Positions 6,824 to 14,451 are shown, numbered from the stretch's first letter. The stretch: 15,907 bases of DNA from Planctomycetaceae bacterium (GCA_031282385.1 JAITDV010000457.1:1-15907); one strand, 5' to 3'. Notes: generated from the letters alone by a model not told the origin. Program-made: numbers and translations.

Positions 6824-8407
6824 ATGCATTTCACTTTTGGTCAGGAACAGCGTCTGGAACAGAAACAGATACTGACACAACGGATGATCCAGTCAATGGA
6901 GATTCTACAGTTGCCGTTGTTACAACTTGAGGAACGGATCGAAGAAGAGTTGGAGAAGAATCCGTTGCTTGAGCTTGAAAGTGAAAGTGAAAGTGAGTCT
7001 AGTGATGATTTTGACGAGCGGTTATCTGAAGCCGACGATTATTCTGATGCGGATACTAGTTCAGGCAATGAGTCGGCGGAAGAGTACAATTCTGAATATT
7101 CCGCTGAAATTGATTCTGTTGATTCTGACAATTTGCCTGAAACAATTACTCCTGTAACAATAGATGTGGACAATTTGCCCATTATTGGAATGCAGAAAGA
7201 TTTTCAAATTGCGGATGATTTTGCGCAAACTTATGCTGACACAATTGACGAGGCGCCGGCAAGATCGCAGAACTGGCTTGAAGACCAAGATGAACGGCGA
7301 AATGATACAATTGCGAATATTCCGTCGCATTCGCAGACGTTGCAGGAGTATTTGACTGATCAACTTTCGTGGTTCGATTTTTCTGATGAGGTTAAATCAA
7401 TGCTTGATCGGATTATTAATAATCTTGATCAAAATGGTTATTTTCCGTATGACATGGAGGAGTTTCTAGGGTCGAGTTCAGAATTGGAGCAGCAATTATT
7501 TGCGGAGGCAATGCGTATAATTCACAAACTTGATCCGCCCGGAATTGGGGCAAAGAATTTGAAAGAATGTCTTATTTTGCAGATTGATTTGAAGTCGCCG
7601 AATTGTGATGTGATTCGGGTTTTGATTCAATCTCATCTTGAGGATATTTCCAGCAATAGAATACCGCAAATAGTTCGGGCAACCGGATTTCCAATGACGC
7701 GAATTCAAGAAGCAATAGCAGAATTGCGACGTTTGAAACCGCGTCCAGGTTCAGAATTTTCAGGAGAAGCGGCAGCGACAATTATTCCTGATGTTATTGT
7801 TGAGAAAAATGATGAAGGACGTTATGTGGTACGGCTTGAGGAAGGGCGTTTACCGCATTTGCGGATAAATGATCAATATCGGAGTTTGATCAAAAATCGT
7901 GAGACTGACAAAAACACAAAAGAATATATCAAACAACACGCAGGTTCGGCACAATGGCTACTTGACGCAATCGAACAACGTAGAGCAACATTGTTACGAG
8001 TTTCGCAGGCAATTGTTGATTATCAGATCGATTTTTTTGAACAGGGCAATCACGCAATTAAACCGTTAAAAATGCAGCAGATTGCTGATGTTGTCGGAGT
8101 TCATATTACAACAATATCAAGAGCATGCGATAACAAATGGATGATGACTCCGCAAGGCGTGTATCCATTTAAGCGATTTTTTAGCGGAACGATTGCGGCG
8201 TCGGATGGAGGAGACAATGTTTCACAAGATGTAGTGCGGATTAAATTGCAGGAGATAATTGACGACGAGGACAAAAGTACGCCATTGAGCGATGAAGCAA
8301 TTGTCGAACAACTAAAAGAAGCCGGAATTCAAGTTGCCCGAAGAACAGTTGTAAAATACAGACAATTACTAAATATCCCAAGCAGCAGAGTAAGAAAATC
8401 ATGGTAA
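6824..8407 (+). CDS. rpoN: RNA polymerase sigma-54 factor
   Basis: This 527-residue protein directs core RNA polymerase to -24/-12 promoters and needs AAA+ activators for open complex formation. Region I is the glutamine- and leucine-rich N-terminus (FGQEQRLEQKQILTQRMIQS, from residue 5). Region II is very acidic, with a SESESESS run at 53-60. The core-binding domain occupies about 170-360. The helix-turn-helix is near 416-440 (MQQIADVVGVHITTISRA), followed by the conserved GVYPFKRFFSG. The RpoN box is ARRTVVKYRQ (505-514), close to the consensus ARRTVAKYRE. Length is normal to slightly long because of the acidic linker. An AGGG at 6816-6819 lies 4 bases before the ATG. No hpf/ptsN-type neighbour follows, unlike in proteobacteria. 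Direct copies of repeat C flank the gene. Confidence 0.97.
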   Translation: MHFTFGQEQRLEQKQILTQRMIQSMEILQLPLLQLEERIEEELEKNPLLELESESESESSDDFDERLSEADDYSDADTSSGNESAEEYNSEYSAEIDSVDSDNLPETITPVTIDVDNLPIIGMQKDFQIADDFAQTYADTIDEAPARSQNWLEDQDERRNDTIANIPSHSQTLQEYLTDQLSWFDFSDEVKSMLDRIINNLDQNGYFPYDMEEFLGSSSELEQQLFAEAMRIIHKLDPPGIGAKNLKECLILQIDLKSPNCDVIRVLIQSHLEDISSNRIPQIVRATGFPMTRIQEAIAELRRLKPRPGSEFSGEAAATIIPDVIVEKNDEGRYVVRLEEGRLPHLRINDQYRSLIKNRETDKNTKEYIKQHAGSAQWLLDAIEQRRATLLRVSQAIVDYQIDFFEQGNHAIKPLKMQQIADVVGVHITTISRACDNKWMMTPQGVYPFKRFFSGTIAASDGGDNVSQDVVRIKLQEIIDDEDKSTPLSDEAIVEQLKEAGIQVARRTVVKYRQLLNIPSSRVRKSW

Positions 8408-8420
8408 ACAAAATATAATA

Positions 8421-8432
8421 CGTGAACAGTTT
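8421..8432 (+). repeat. Repeat A right-end scrap
   Basis: CGTGAACAGTTT lies 14 bp after the rpoN stop and directly abuts the next full copy of A. It is too short to be certain. Confidence 0.4.
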
Positions 8433-8433
8433 T

Positions 8434-8530
8434 ACTGTTCGTACTATGAATTACGTGACTCAAGAGTGTGAAAGCCTGCTTTCCGATAGGCAAGCAGGCG
8501 AAGATAAACGAAAATTCAAGTATGAACGGT
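8434..8530 (+). repeat. Repeat A, full copy downstream of rpoN
   Basis: It starts ACTGTTCGTACTATGAATT and ends TATGAACGGT. The inner stem GCCTGCTT...AAGCAGGC is perfect, with CC-GATA-GG inside. The outer stem carries a paired change, TGAATT with AATTCA, where most copies have TAAATT with AATTTA. Confidence 0.9.
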
Positions 8531-8533
8531 TTA

Positions 8534-8778
8534 AAACGAAGCGTTCAAAAATAAACAACCCTTATTTATCCATTTCCCTTAGTAGCAAACAACGCCCATA
8601 AAATGCGCCCTTATGCCCTTATTCTTTTGATGGTTTTAAGGCAATATCGAACAAAACATAAGGGTGCGTTGGGGGGAATTTTGGGCTGCTAATGGGGAGT
8701 TTGACAAATAAGGGTCGGAATATTGGAGCCGTTTGGAAAATTACATTGTTCCGCGCGGATTTAAAGTGTGAACAGTTT
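8534..8778 (+). repeat. Repeat C copy 2 with insertion
   Basis: It matches 6635-6760 on both sides of an interrupting segment at 8590-8704. Its right end, GTGTGAACAGTTTTA, reaches the stop codon of the CNNM-type gene, which reads in from the other strand. Confidence 0.8.
8590..8704 (+). mobile_element. 115-bp miniature insertion inside repeat C
   Basis: The segment is absent from repeat C copy 1 and is bracketed by CAAA at 8586-8589 and 8705-8708, consistent with a 4-bp target duplication. It has imperfect inverted repeats: an outer pair (CAACGCCCAT with ATGGGGAGTTTG) and an inner pair (AATGCGCCCTTATG with CATAAGGGTGCGTT). No protein is encoded, so if mobile it depends on a transposase elsewhere. 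Confidence 0.6.
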
Positions 8779-10181
8779 TATATAATTTTAACTTGTACTT
8801 TTTCAATTCTTCGTCTTGTTGCTTCTATGACGGTGAAGGTTGCTCTTTGTGATTCGTGTTCGTATTCGACGGATTCACCGACTTCGGGTACGTGTCCCAA
8901 TGTTGAAAAAATGAAGCCGGCAACAGTATCATAGTCCTCTTCTTCAGGCAATTTCAAATGCAACGTCTCATTTAACTCGTCAACTCGTACCTTGCCCAAA
9001 ATTTCAAATGTATTAGTTTCAATTTCGCAAATATCTACTGTTTCTACCATCGGATCATGTTCGTCAAGAATTTCTCCGACGATCTCTTCCAAAATATCTT
9101 CCAAAGTAACAATACCGGAAACGCCGCCATATTCGTCAAGAACAATTGCAAGATGGCTTTTTGTGCGTTGTGTTGATTCTTCTTCGGATGTCGGCTTTGT
9201 ATTTTGAAATTCTTGCAGCAAGGTTGCGACTGGTTTTGTTTCGGGAACAAAAAGAGGTTCTTTCATCAATTCAGTCCAAGCTCGGCGGTTGTCGGCATCG
9301 GATATCGCAAGTTCTTTGAGAATATCTTTTGAATGAATTACGCCAACTATTTCATCACGATTCTCGCGATAGACAGGGATACGCGAATGCGGAATAGTTA
9401 TTACTGCGTCAAGCATTTCTTCCCAAGTCAAGTTATCGGGGATGCTTTTCATGTCGGTACGCGGTGTCATAATTTCTGAGACAATAAAATCGCCAAGTTC
9501 CATCACGCCTTCTATCATTTCTCGTGCGTCTTCTTCTAGCAATCCCTCTCGATGTCCTTCCGTTACCATCATGCGAATTTCATCTTCAAATGCCGAACCT
9601 TCGTCGTCGTCTTCTTCTGATTCGCCAGCAAGACGATGCAAGAAAACATCAAAAAAACGATCAGACAAAATAAACGGATACAAAATAATTGATAACGCTT
9701 CCCATATTCCCCACGTGTAGTAAATAATATGCGTTCCCCAGATTTTGGACACAGCTTTCGGAATCCAAAACTCGACTCCGGCAAGAAGAATTATTGCAAC
9801 AATAATCAAAATCAGCCAACCTTGATACACAATAAAAAATCCGTTCTCAATTCCGCTAACCGCCAATTTATTGTCCTGAATCAGAAACAGTATCAACCCA
9901 ACCAAAAATATCACAACACAAATAAGCCGAAATACTCCCGCCGTAATTGCGGCAGTGTCATGATATTTTAATATGCGTGAGATTTTTTTTGTTGTGTATT
10001 CTTTTTTGGCGGTTGTTTTATCGGTGGTATCGTTTGATTCGTTGTTGGTGTTAGTTCCTCGGTCGGTTCCGCTGTGCAAATAAAAACCTTCCAATGTATG
10101 CCGTGAAAAAGACCGAAGCGACATTGCGCCAATCGATAAAAAACATATCAAAATAAGACCAAATACAAAAAAACAGATCAT
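8778..10181 (-). CDS. CNNM/CBS-domain membrane protein, CorC/HlyC (UPF0053) family
   Basis: This 467-residue protein has four likely membrane segments (about 1-25, 80-102, 117-138 and 150-172) forming a CNNM-type domain. A CBS pair follows (about 235-370), with IMTPRTDM at 237-244, HSRIPVY at 265-271 and DEYGGVSGIVTLEDILEEIVGEI at about 349-371. A C-terminal CorC/HlyC accessory domain lies at about 385-460. Family members are linked to magnesium or cobalt efflux; CBS pairs bind nucleotides and gate the channel. A hydrophilic Asn/Thr-rich stretch (38-66) between the first two membrane segments is unusual and should be exposed. No Shine-Dalgarno site is visible. The last codon and stop meet the end of repeat C. 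Substrate is not readable from the sequence; the old haemolysin label should not be taken literally. Confidence 0.92.
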   Translation of the reverse strand: MICFFVFGLILICFLSIGAMSLRSFSRHTLEGFYLHSGTDRGTNTNNESNDTTDKTTAKKEYTTKKISRILKYHDTAAITAGVFRLICVVIFLVGLILFLIQDNKLAVSGIENGFFIVYQGWLILIIVAIILLAGVEFWIPKAVSKIWGTHIIYYTWGIWEALSIILYPFILSDRFFDVFLHRLAGESEEDDDEGSAFEDEIRMMVTEGHREGLLEEDAREMIEGVMELGDFIVSEIMTPRTDMKSIPDNLTWEEMLDAVITIPHSRIPVYRENRDEIVGVIHSKDILKELAISDADNRRAWTELMKEPLFVPETKPVATLLQEFQNTKPTSEEESTQRTKSHLAIVLDEYGGVSGIVTLEDILEEIVGEILDEHDPMVETVDICEIETNTFEILGKVRVDELNETLHLKLPEEEDYDTVAGFIFSTLGHVPEVGESVEYEHESQRATFTVIEATRRRIEKVQVKII

Positions 10182-10210
10182 TTTGTATGGTTAAGTTGTA
10201 GGTAGTAAGT

Positions 10211-10310
10211 AAACTGTTCGTACTATAAATTGCGCGACTCAAGAGCATAAAAAAACTGCTCCGATAGGTAAACAGGCGGTAACAAAGGAAATTTAAAGTG
10301 TGAACAGTTT
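10211..10310 (+). repeat. Repeat A, full copy upstream of the CNNM gene
   Basis: It starts AAACTGTTCGTACTATAAATT and ends AAAGTGTGAACAGTTT. Termini are intact, but the inner stem is weakened (AAACTGCTCCGATAGGTAAACAGG). It lies 30 bp upstream of the gene start, so it or its edge must overlap the promoter region of that minus-strand gene. Confidence 0.88.
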
Positions 10311-10325
10311 AAAAGGTGGTTATGT

Positions 10326-10395
10326 ACGGATCGTACTATAAATTGTGTGATTCAAATGCGTAAAAGCCCGCTTTCCGAAAAGTAATCAGGCGGCG
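10326..10395 (+). repeat. Repeat A, decayed copy
   Basis: TCGTACTATAAATTGTGTGA, GCGTAAAAGCCCGCTTTCCG and TCAGGCGGCG are in order, but the right end is lost. It is a tandem neighbour of the copy at 10211-10310. Confidence 0.7.
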
Positions 10396-10477
10396 AATTG
10401 TATATTCTCAATAAAAGTTTACAATACCCCCGCATCCAATTCCAGAAAAAAACAAACAATTGCAAGTACAACTTAGG

Positions 10478-10579
10478 GGAACTTCTAAAAACTCATTTTG
10501 TCCACGAATTTTCACGAAAGCTCACGAATTAAATAAGTTGTGAAAATTTGTGTCAATTCGTGGATAAAATAAATTTATT
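10478..10579 (+). repeat. Repeat B copy 3, truncated
   Basis: It matches the reverse complement of about 1482-1592, from GGAACTTCTAAAAACTC to AAATAAATTTATT. The rest of B is replaced by element E, which starts just after. Confidence 0.75.
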
Positions 10580-10583
10580 AGAC

Positions 10584-10768
10584 CTCATGTTACGCAGGGG
10601 CTAAATATCAGTTTTTCCTTCGCCGCCTGCGGGGTGAATGAAATTTTTATAATAGTTACTTGAATAGTTACAAATTAAATAGACAGTTACTAAGTGGGCG
10701 GGAAAAAAATTTCCAATTATACGGGATGTTGTTTTACCGATTTTTTCACTTACGGTACGTAACATGAG
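10584..10768. repeat. Element E, inverted-repeat-bounded 185-bp segment
   Basis: CTCATGTTACG at 10584-10594 is the exact reverse complement of CGTAACATGAG at 10758-10768. Inside are three near-copies of the motif ATAGTTAC (10652-10691). There is no coding potential. It may be another non-autonomous element that cut off repeat B copy 3. The stretch 10769-10892 beyond it shows nothing I can identify. Confidence 0.5.
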
Positions 10769-10892
10769 TTAAGAAAAGACCAATTTAAATTTCCACTGAA
10801 ATATTATTAAATTTGAAAAATTTGTCTATCATGTCAGGAGTTCTTGCTTACCATTTGTTCCTAACCACTAATATTTTGTCGGTATCCTGCTA

Positions 10893-10904
10893 ATGGATAG
10901 TTAC
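10893..10904 (-). other. Post-gene motif GTAACTATCCAT
   Basis: It lies 2 bases after the stop of the TauE/SafE-type gene in the sense direction. It differs in two positions from GTAACTATTCAG found after other genes. Confidence 0.4.
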
Positions 10905-10906
10905 GT

Positions 10907-11644
10907 TTAATGAATGAGAATTACAATTGGCACTAATAAATTCAGACACATAATCATCGGCACAAAATATCGTTCCGGCACCAACATAAAAACACGCCTG
11001 CCTATCAATACACCGGCAATTAAACCCGGAAGCAAAATTAAATCTAACATAATTGTACTTTGATCTATCATCCTTAAACCCGGAACCAAACCTGCAATCA
11101 ATGGTAATTTTGTAACATTAATTATGAAGAAAAATACTGCCCATGTTCCCATGAAATCTTTTTTGTTCATATTTTGTGCTGCCAGATAAATACTCATTAC
11201 TGGACCTGCGGCATTACCGGCTTGTGTTGCGAATCCGGCAAAGAAACCCATTGTCCAAGCGAAAACAGGCGACTTTGGCACATTGGTCAAACGCAACAAC
11301 TTCCGAAATAACTCAAACAAAACCAAACAAATCACAAGCACAGATAAAAATACTTTGAACACATAATCATCAATACACCACAAAAAAAACGTACCGCCAA
11401 CAATTCCAATAAAAACTGAAGGAAGCATAAACCATATCCGTTTCCAATCCGCATCACGCCAATAATAAAAAACCGCAAAAGAATCCGCAATCACTAAAAG
11501 CGGTAACACCGCACCTGTTGATAATTTCTCTTGCCCATTAAAAACAGACAACATCACAATCACTCCAAGTATCCCAAGACCAGGTACTCCGGTCTTTGAC
11601 ATACCAAAAAACAACGCCGCTATAAGACCAATAATAATATTCAT
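10907..11644 (-). CDS. TauE/SafE-family sulfite/anion permease (DUF81)
   Basis: This protein of 245 residues is mostly hydrophobic, with about seven or eight likely membrane segments. The N-terminal GMSKTGVPGLG (14-24) and the mid-protein GFFAGFATQAGNAAGPVMSIY (133-153) are the paired glycine-rich repeats of the family, thought to line the transport path. Homologues export sulfite or sulfoacetate, or move other organic anions; the substrate here is unknown. A longer reading from an ATG at 11674 would add ten residues, but those bases belong to repeat A, and the family normally begins at the ATG chosen here (MNIIIGLIAAL). No Shine-Dalgarno site is visible. No sulfur-metabolism gene is adjacent. 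Confidence 0.88.
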   Translation of the reverse strand: MNIIIGLIAALFFGMSKTGVPGLGILGVIVMLSVFNGQEKLSTGAVLPLLVIADSFAVFYYWRDADWKRIWFMLPSVFIGIVGGTFFLWCIDDYVFKVFLSVLVICLVLFELFRKLLRLTNVPKSPVFAWTMGFFAGFATQAGNAAGPVMSIYLAAQNMNKKDFMGTWAVFFFIINVTKLPLIAGLVPGLRMIDQSTIMLDLILLPGLIAGVLIGRRVFMLVPERYFVPMIMCLNLLVPIVILIH

Positions 11645-11665
11645 TTTAAATTGTTTACATGTTAA

Positions 11666-11755
11666 GCTGTTCATACCTTACATTGCCATCGTCACCGTCT
11701 GTTTACCTATCGGTAAGCAGGCGGCGGTAGAGGAAAATTCAAGTGTGAACAGTTT
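11666..11755 (+). repeat. Repeat A, second palindromic fusion copy
   Basis: The right half is normal (ATCGGTAAGCAGGCGGCGG to GTGTGAACAGTTT). The left half is an inverted right-half (AGCTGTTCATACCTTACATT, then CACCGTCTGTTTACC) instead of the normal left end. The following TTAAAATCTATTTTTGG resembles the B-terminus sequence found after the copy at 1434. Confidence 0.75.
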
Positions 11756-11770
11756 AAAATCTATTTTTGG

Positions 11771-11847
11771 CAATGGGCTGAAAGCTCAACATCATTAGCG
11801 TAGGGCGTTGCCCTGTGTTATTGATTCAAGGCGTTCAGCCTTATTGC
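11771..11847. repeat. Intergenic repeat D (GGGCTGAAAGC type)
   Basis: GGGCTGAAAGCTCAACATC, GCGTAGGGCGTTGCCC and AAGGCGTTCAGCC look like dispersed intergenic repeats I associate with several environmental phyla. There is one copy in the window. It has internal dyads (GGGC..GCCC; GGCTGAA..TTCAGCC). Family membership is from memory. Confidence 0.45.
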
Positions 11848-11905
11848 TCACAATACAACACAAAAAACATCTACTGAATAGATACATCAAATTTTATGTT
11901 CACGA

Positions 11906-11917
11906 CTGAATAGTTAC
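11906..11917 (-). other. Post-gene motif GTAACTATTCAG
   Basis: In the minus direction it lies 9 bases after the TAA at 11927-11929, which ends the reading frame beyond the internal TAG of the propeller gene. A weaker copy (GTATCTATTCAG) follows at about 11873-11884. Confidence 0.5.
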
Positions 11918-11926
11918 GTTTTTACT

Positions 11927-12130
11927 TTATTTGTGCCAATCTTTCATAAAATCTGGGATTTCTTCTTTATCTTGAATTTTTATATGTTCTTTTAATGGCG
12001 GATTGGCTTCTAATAATTTGTCGTGTCCAAGATTCATTATGTAACGCCACATTGAAAATTGTTTTGAATCCCATTGATTTAGTCTCCATTTGAAAGAGTC
12101 TGCAAGTTTTTTAATATCATCCGGCGCGTC
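11927..12130 (-). pseudogene. In-frame 3' continuation of the propeller gene beyond a TAG
   Basis: After the TAG at 12131-12133 the same frame stays open for 67 codons to a TAA. The encoded segment starts DAPDDIKKLADSFKWRLNQW and ends IPDFMKDWHK. It is soluble, charged and tryptophan-containing, and reads like ordinary protein, not like translated repeat. The simplest reading is that the ancestral gene ended at 11927 and a point mutation (for example CAG to TAG) truncated it. Readthrough or a sequencing error are alternatives. Confidence 0.7.
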
Positions 12131-14386
12131 CTATTCTTTTGCACCTCGTGTTGATGCGGCATAAACCGCAATACGATATTTCCATTGCAAATCAATAGCA
12201 TCTGCGTTTATCCATTTATTGTCAAGCATCTCCCAAAATTCCAATAAGAATTCGTTTTCTGCATCTTCAAAATAATCTGGAAATTGCGGCGGTTGATATT
12301 TGCAATGTAATTTTGGTATTCCAAATTTTGTGTCTTTGGTAGGTTTTCCGTGTATTTGTTGTACGAAAATTCCAGACATGATTGTGTTGAAACTGTAATT
12401 GCGGTCAATCTTGACTAGATATTTAGCAGGACCGTTGACAATAAATTGTTTATAAGTTCCATGCCAAAAATCTTTCACACGCGTTTTGACAAGAGGCGTA
12501 ACTTTTACAGCTTGTGCTTCTGCATACTTGCCCAAAACATGACGGTCTGAATCAACCTCACTGTAACCTTTTTCCGACGGATAAATCTCAATCAAATAAT
12601 CTCGGAAACGATTATTGTGTTCATGCCCGTCCATGTTGACAAAATACATTCCAAGCCGAAACACTCCCGAATGCTTTATTTCCAAAACATACCACAAATC
12701 GGGACCGTCTTTTGACCAAACATAAGCTTCGCCGTGATCGTCCCATTCGGCAAACCGGCGGTAGCCGTTGAGCGGATCGTAAAGCGCGCGGAAATCATCT
12801 GTTTTAAGCCGGTAAACCCAACGCCGTAAGTCATCATTCGCTCCGTGATTCGGTCCTATAAATCCAGTTACATTGTAGAAATCGCGGCTATGATAAACGT
12901 ACCTGTCAAGCGGCGCAGACATCGCGCAAAGTATGCCCCATTCGTTTGAAATTCTGCCAAGCCATGCAGATTCGGTTTTATAATCGTCTGCCCAATATGC
13001 AGCGTAAGTTGCGGGTAATTTTTTTGATGTTGCCGCGAGTGTGTATGATAATTTTTGCAGGTCGTCAAATGTCAATGCTTTTTGCGGCGATGGAAAATCG
13101 GATGTTGCGGCGGTGTTAGTGCCGGCAATGTTGACTTGTTCAATTTTTGTTTCAGAAATTTGAGTTGTTTCAGAAATTGTTGTGTCTGTTTTTTGCAAGC
13201 TGACAATTCCTGCGCCGTATGAACCGAGCAGATATTGTCCGTTTGGCAATGGGCAAATTGCAGTTATGTAATTATCGGGCAAGTTGACGGATTTATTGTT
13301 ACAAAAAATCCGTTCATTTGTTTTCGGGTTGAAAATTACGCATCCTTTTGTGCGAGTGCCGTAGATTAAATTGCCGGCGGCGTCTTCGGCTAGCGACGTA
13401 ATATAATCTTCCGGCAATAAACGTGTGTCAATAATTTCAGGCGGCGCAGGTTGAAATTCTTTTGGTGCGCCGCCGTAGAGACCGCGTATTTTATCGGCGT
13501 AATCTTTACCGCGCCAGTAGTAGAGTTGTTTAAGGGCAATATCGGATTGTACTAGACCTGCGGATGTAGCTATCCAGATTCTTTGTTCTTTATCAACTGT
13601 ACTATTTTTTGTAACAATAATATCATTGATCTGATTTGATGGCAAGCCTGAACCAGCCCAAAGAAGCGGTACTGGGCTGCGTTTATCTGTTCCGAATCGA
13701 TGGGGAGCGGATATATTTTTGGCGAGTTTATATTCGCTTTTTTTATCGCGGTTAAAAATTGACAATCCGTAACATTGCGAACCAACGATCAATGTCCCGT
13801 CGTTTTTGAACGCAATTGCTGCAATTTGCGATTCGGGCAAACCGTCAGCTTTAGTGAAGTGTTGCCAAGTATCTTGTTTTTGCCGATAGCGGGTTATTCC
13901 GCCGGAGGTTGCCAGCCAGACGTCGCCGTCAACAGGGCAAATTTCTATATCAAAAATACGATCGCCTATCGGACCATCGGCAATATCGTACAATTGAAAT
14001 TTATTGTTATGAAAAATAGAAACGCCAACATTTAAATGTCCTATCCACAATCGACCAAGTTTATCGGTTGCGAGAGCGTAGGCGTTGTTATTGGGAATAC
14101 GGTTTGTGATTTTGTTCGGGTCATAAACATTCTGACTGAAATGTGTAGGTTTTTTGTCTTTTGCAAAATGATAAAAGCCGTCACATTCTGTACTGATCCA
14201 AGCTCCGCCGTTGCCGTCCGAGATTATTGTAACGATAAATCGTGCATCAATTCCTTTCAATTTTGTTACTTTATAAGTCGGCGGATTCGGCTTGGCTTCG
14301 TCAACTTTATTTTGAGCAACAACCAAACAGAAATTGACCGCACTCAAAAAAATAAACAACAACACACAACAAAATAATCTCATCAT
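12131..14386 (-). CDS. Secreted seven-bladed propeller protein with a C-terminal sandwich-like domain
   Basis: The 751-residue product starts with a signal peptide (MMRLFCCVLLFIFLSAVNFC, cleavage likely near VVAQ). Seven blade motifs of the two-component-regulator propeller type follow: GGAWISTECDG (60), GRLWIGHLNVG (111), GDVWLATSGG (154), GTLIVGSQCYG (197), QRIWIATSAG (268), GNLIYGTRTKG (338) and GQYLLGSYGAG (383). After a Thr-rich linker (about 398-435), residues 440-751 form a different tryptophan- and tyrosine-rich domain (LWYVLEIKHSGVFRLGMYFV; DGHEHNNRFRDY) that I do not recognise by name. No histidine kinase module is attached, so it is probably an exported sensor or binding protein. 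The start is set by AAAGGA at 14396-14401, 9 bases upstream; a GTG at 14422 lies in repeat A and is unlikely. The gene ends at an internal TAG. Confidence 0.82.
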   Translation of the reverse strand: MMRLFCCVLLFIFLSAVNFCLVVAQNKVDEAKPNPPTYKVTKLKGIDARFIVTIISDGNGGAWISTECDGFYHFAKDKKPTHFSQNVYDPNKITNRIPNNNAYALATDKLGRLWIGHLNVGVSIFHNNKFQLYDIADGPIGDRIFDIEICPVDGDVWLATSGGITRYRQKQDTWQHFTKADGLPESQIAAIAFKNDGTLIVGSQCYGLSIFNRDKKSEYKLAKNISAPHRFGTDKRSPVPLLWAGSGLPSNQINDIIVTKNSTVDKEQRIWIATSAGLVQSDIALKQLYYWRGKDYADKIRGLYGGAPKEFQPAPPEIIDTRLLPEDYITSLAEDAAGNLIYGTRTKGCVIFNPKTNERIFCNNKSVNLPDNYITAICPLPNGQYLLGSYGAGIVSLQKTDTTISETTQISETKIEQVNIAGTNTAATSDFPSPQKALTFDDLQKLSYTLAATSKKLPATYAAYWADDYKTESAWLGRISNEWGILCAMSAPLDRYVYHSRDFYNVTGFIGPNHGANDDLRRWVYRLKTDDFRALYDPLNGYRRFAEWDDHGEAYVWSKDGPDLWYVLEIKHSGVFRLGMYFVNMDGHEHNNRFRDYLIEIYPSEKGYSEVDSDRHVLGKYAEAQAVKVTPLVKTRVKDFWHGTYKQFIVNGPAKYLVKIDRNYSFNTIMSGIFVQQIHGKPTKDTKFGIPKLHCKYQPPQFPDYFEDAENEFLLEFWEMLDNKWINADAIDLQWKYRIAVYAASTRGAKE

Positions 14387-14395
14387 CTTTTTAAT

Positions 14396-14401
14396 TCCTT
14401 T
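14396..14401 (-). promoter_or_regulatory. Shine-Dalgarno site AAAGGA deciding the propeller gene start
   Basis: On the minus strand AAAGGA lies 9 bases before ATG 14386 and 12 before a second ATG. It is one of the few clear ribosome-binding sites in the window and argues against the upstream GTG. Confidence 0.6.
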
Positions 14402-14412
14402 GTTAATTTTTA

Positions 14413-14451
14413 AACTGTTCACACTTTAAATTTCCTTTACATGGCGGCGTA
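14413..14451 (-). repeat. Repeat A, right-end fragment
   Basis: AAACTGTTCACACTTTAAATTTCC and GGCGGCG are the reverse-complement right end of repeat A. The fragment fills the gap between the SHD1 gene stop and the propeller gene leader. Confidence 0.75.

Noticed and set aside
214..10400. CRISPR array
   Set aside because: Repeats are about 97 bp, diverged and separated by whole genes; there are no uniform short spacers and no cas genes.
214..14451. Integron cassette array, because one repeat separates each gene
   Set aside because: Repeat ends lack the attC core GTTRRRY/RYYYAAC pattern, the genes are core functions on both strands with wide leaders, and no integrase is present.
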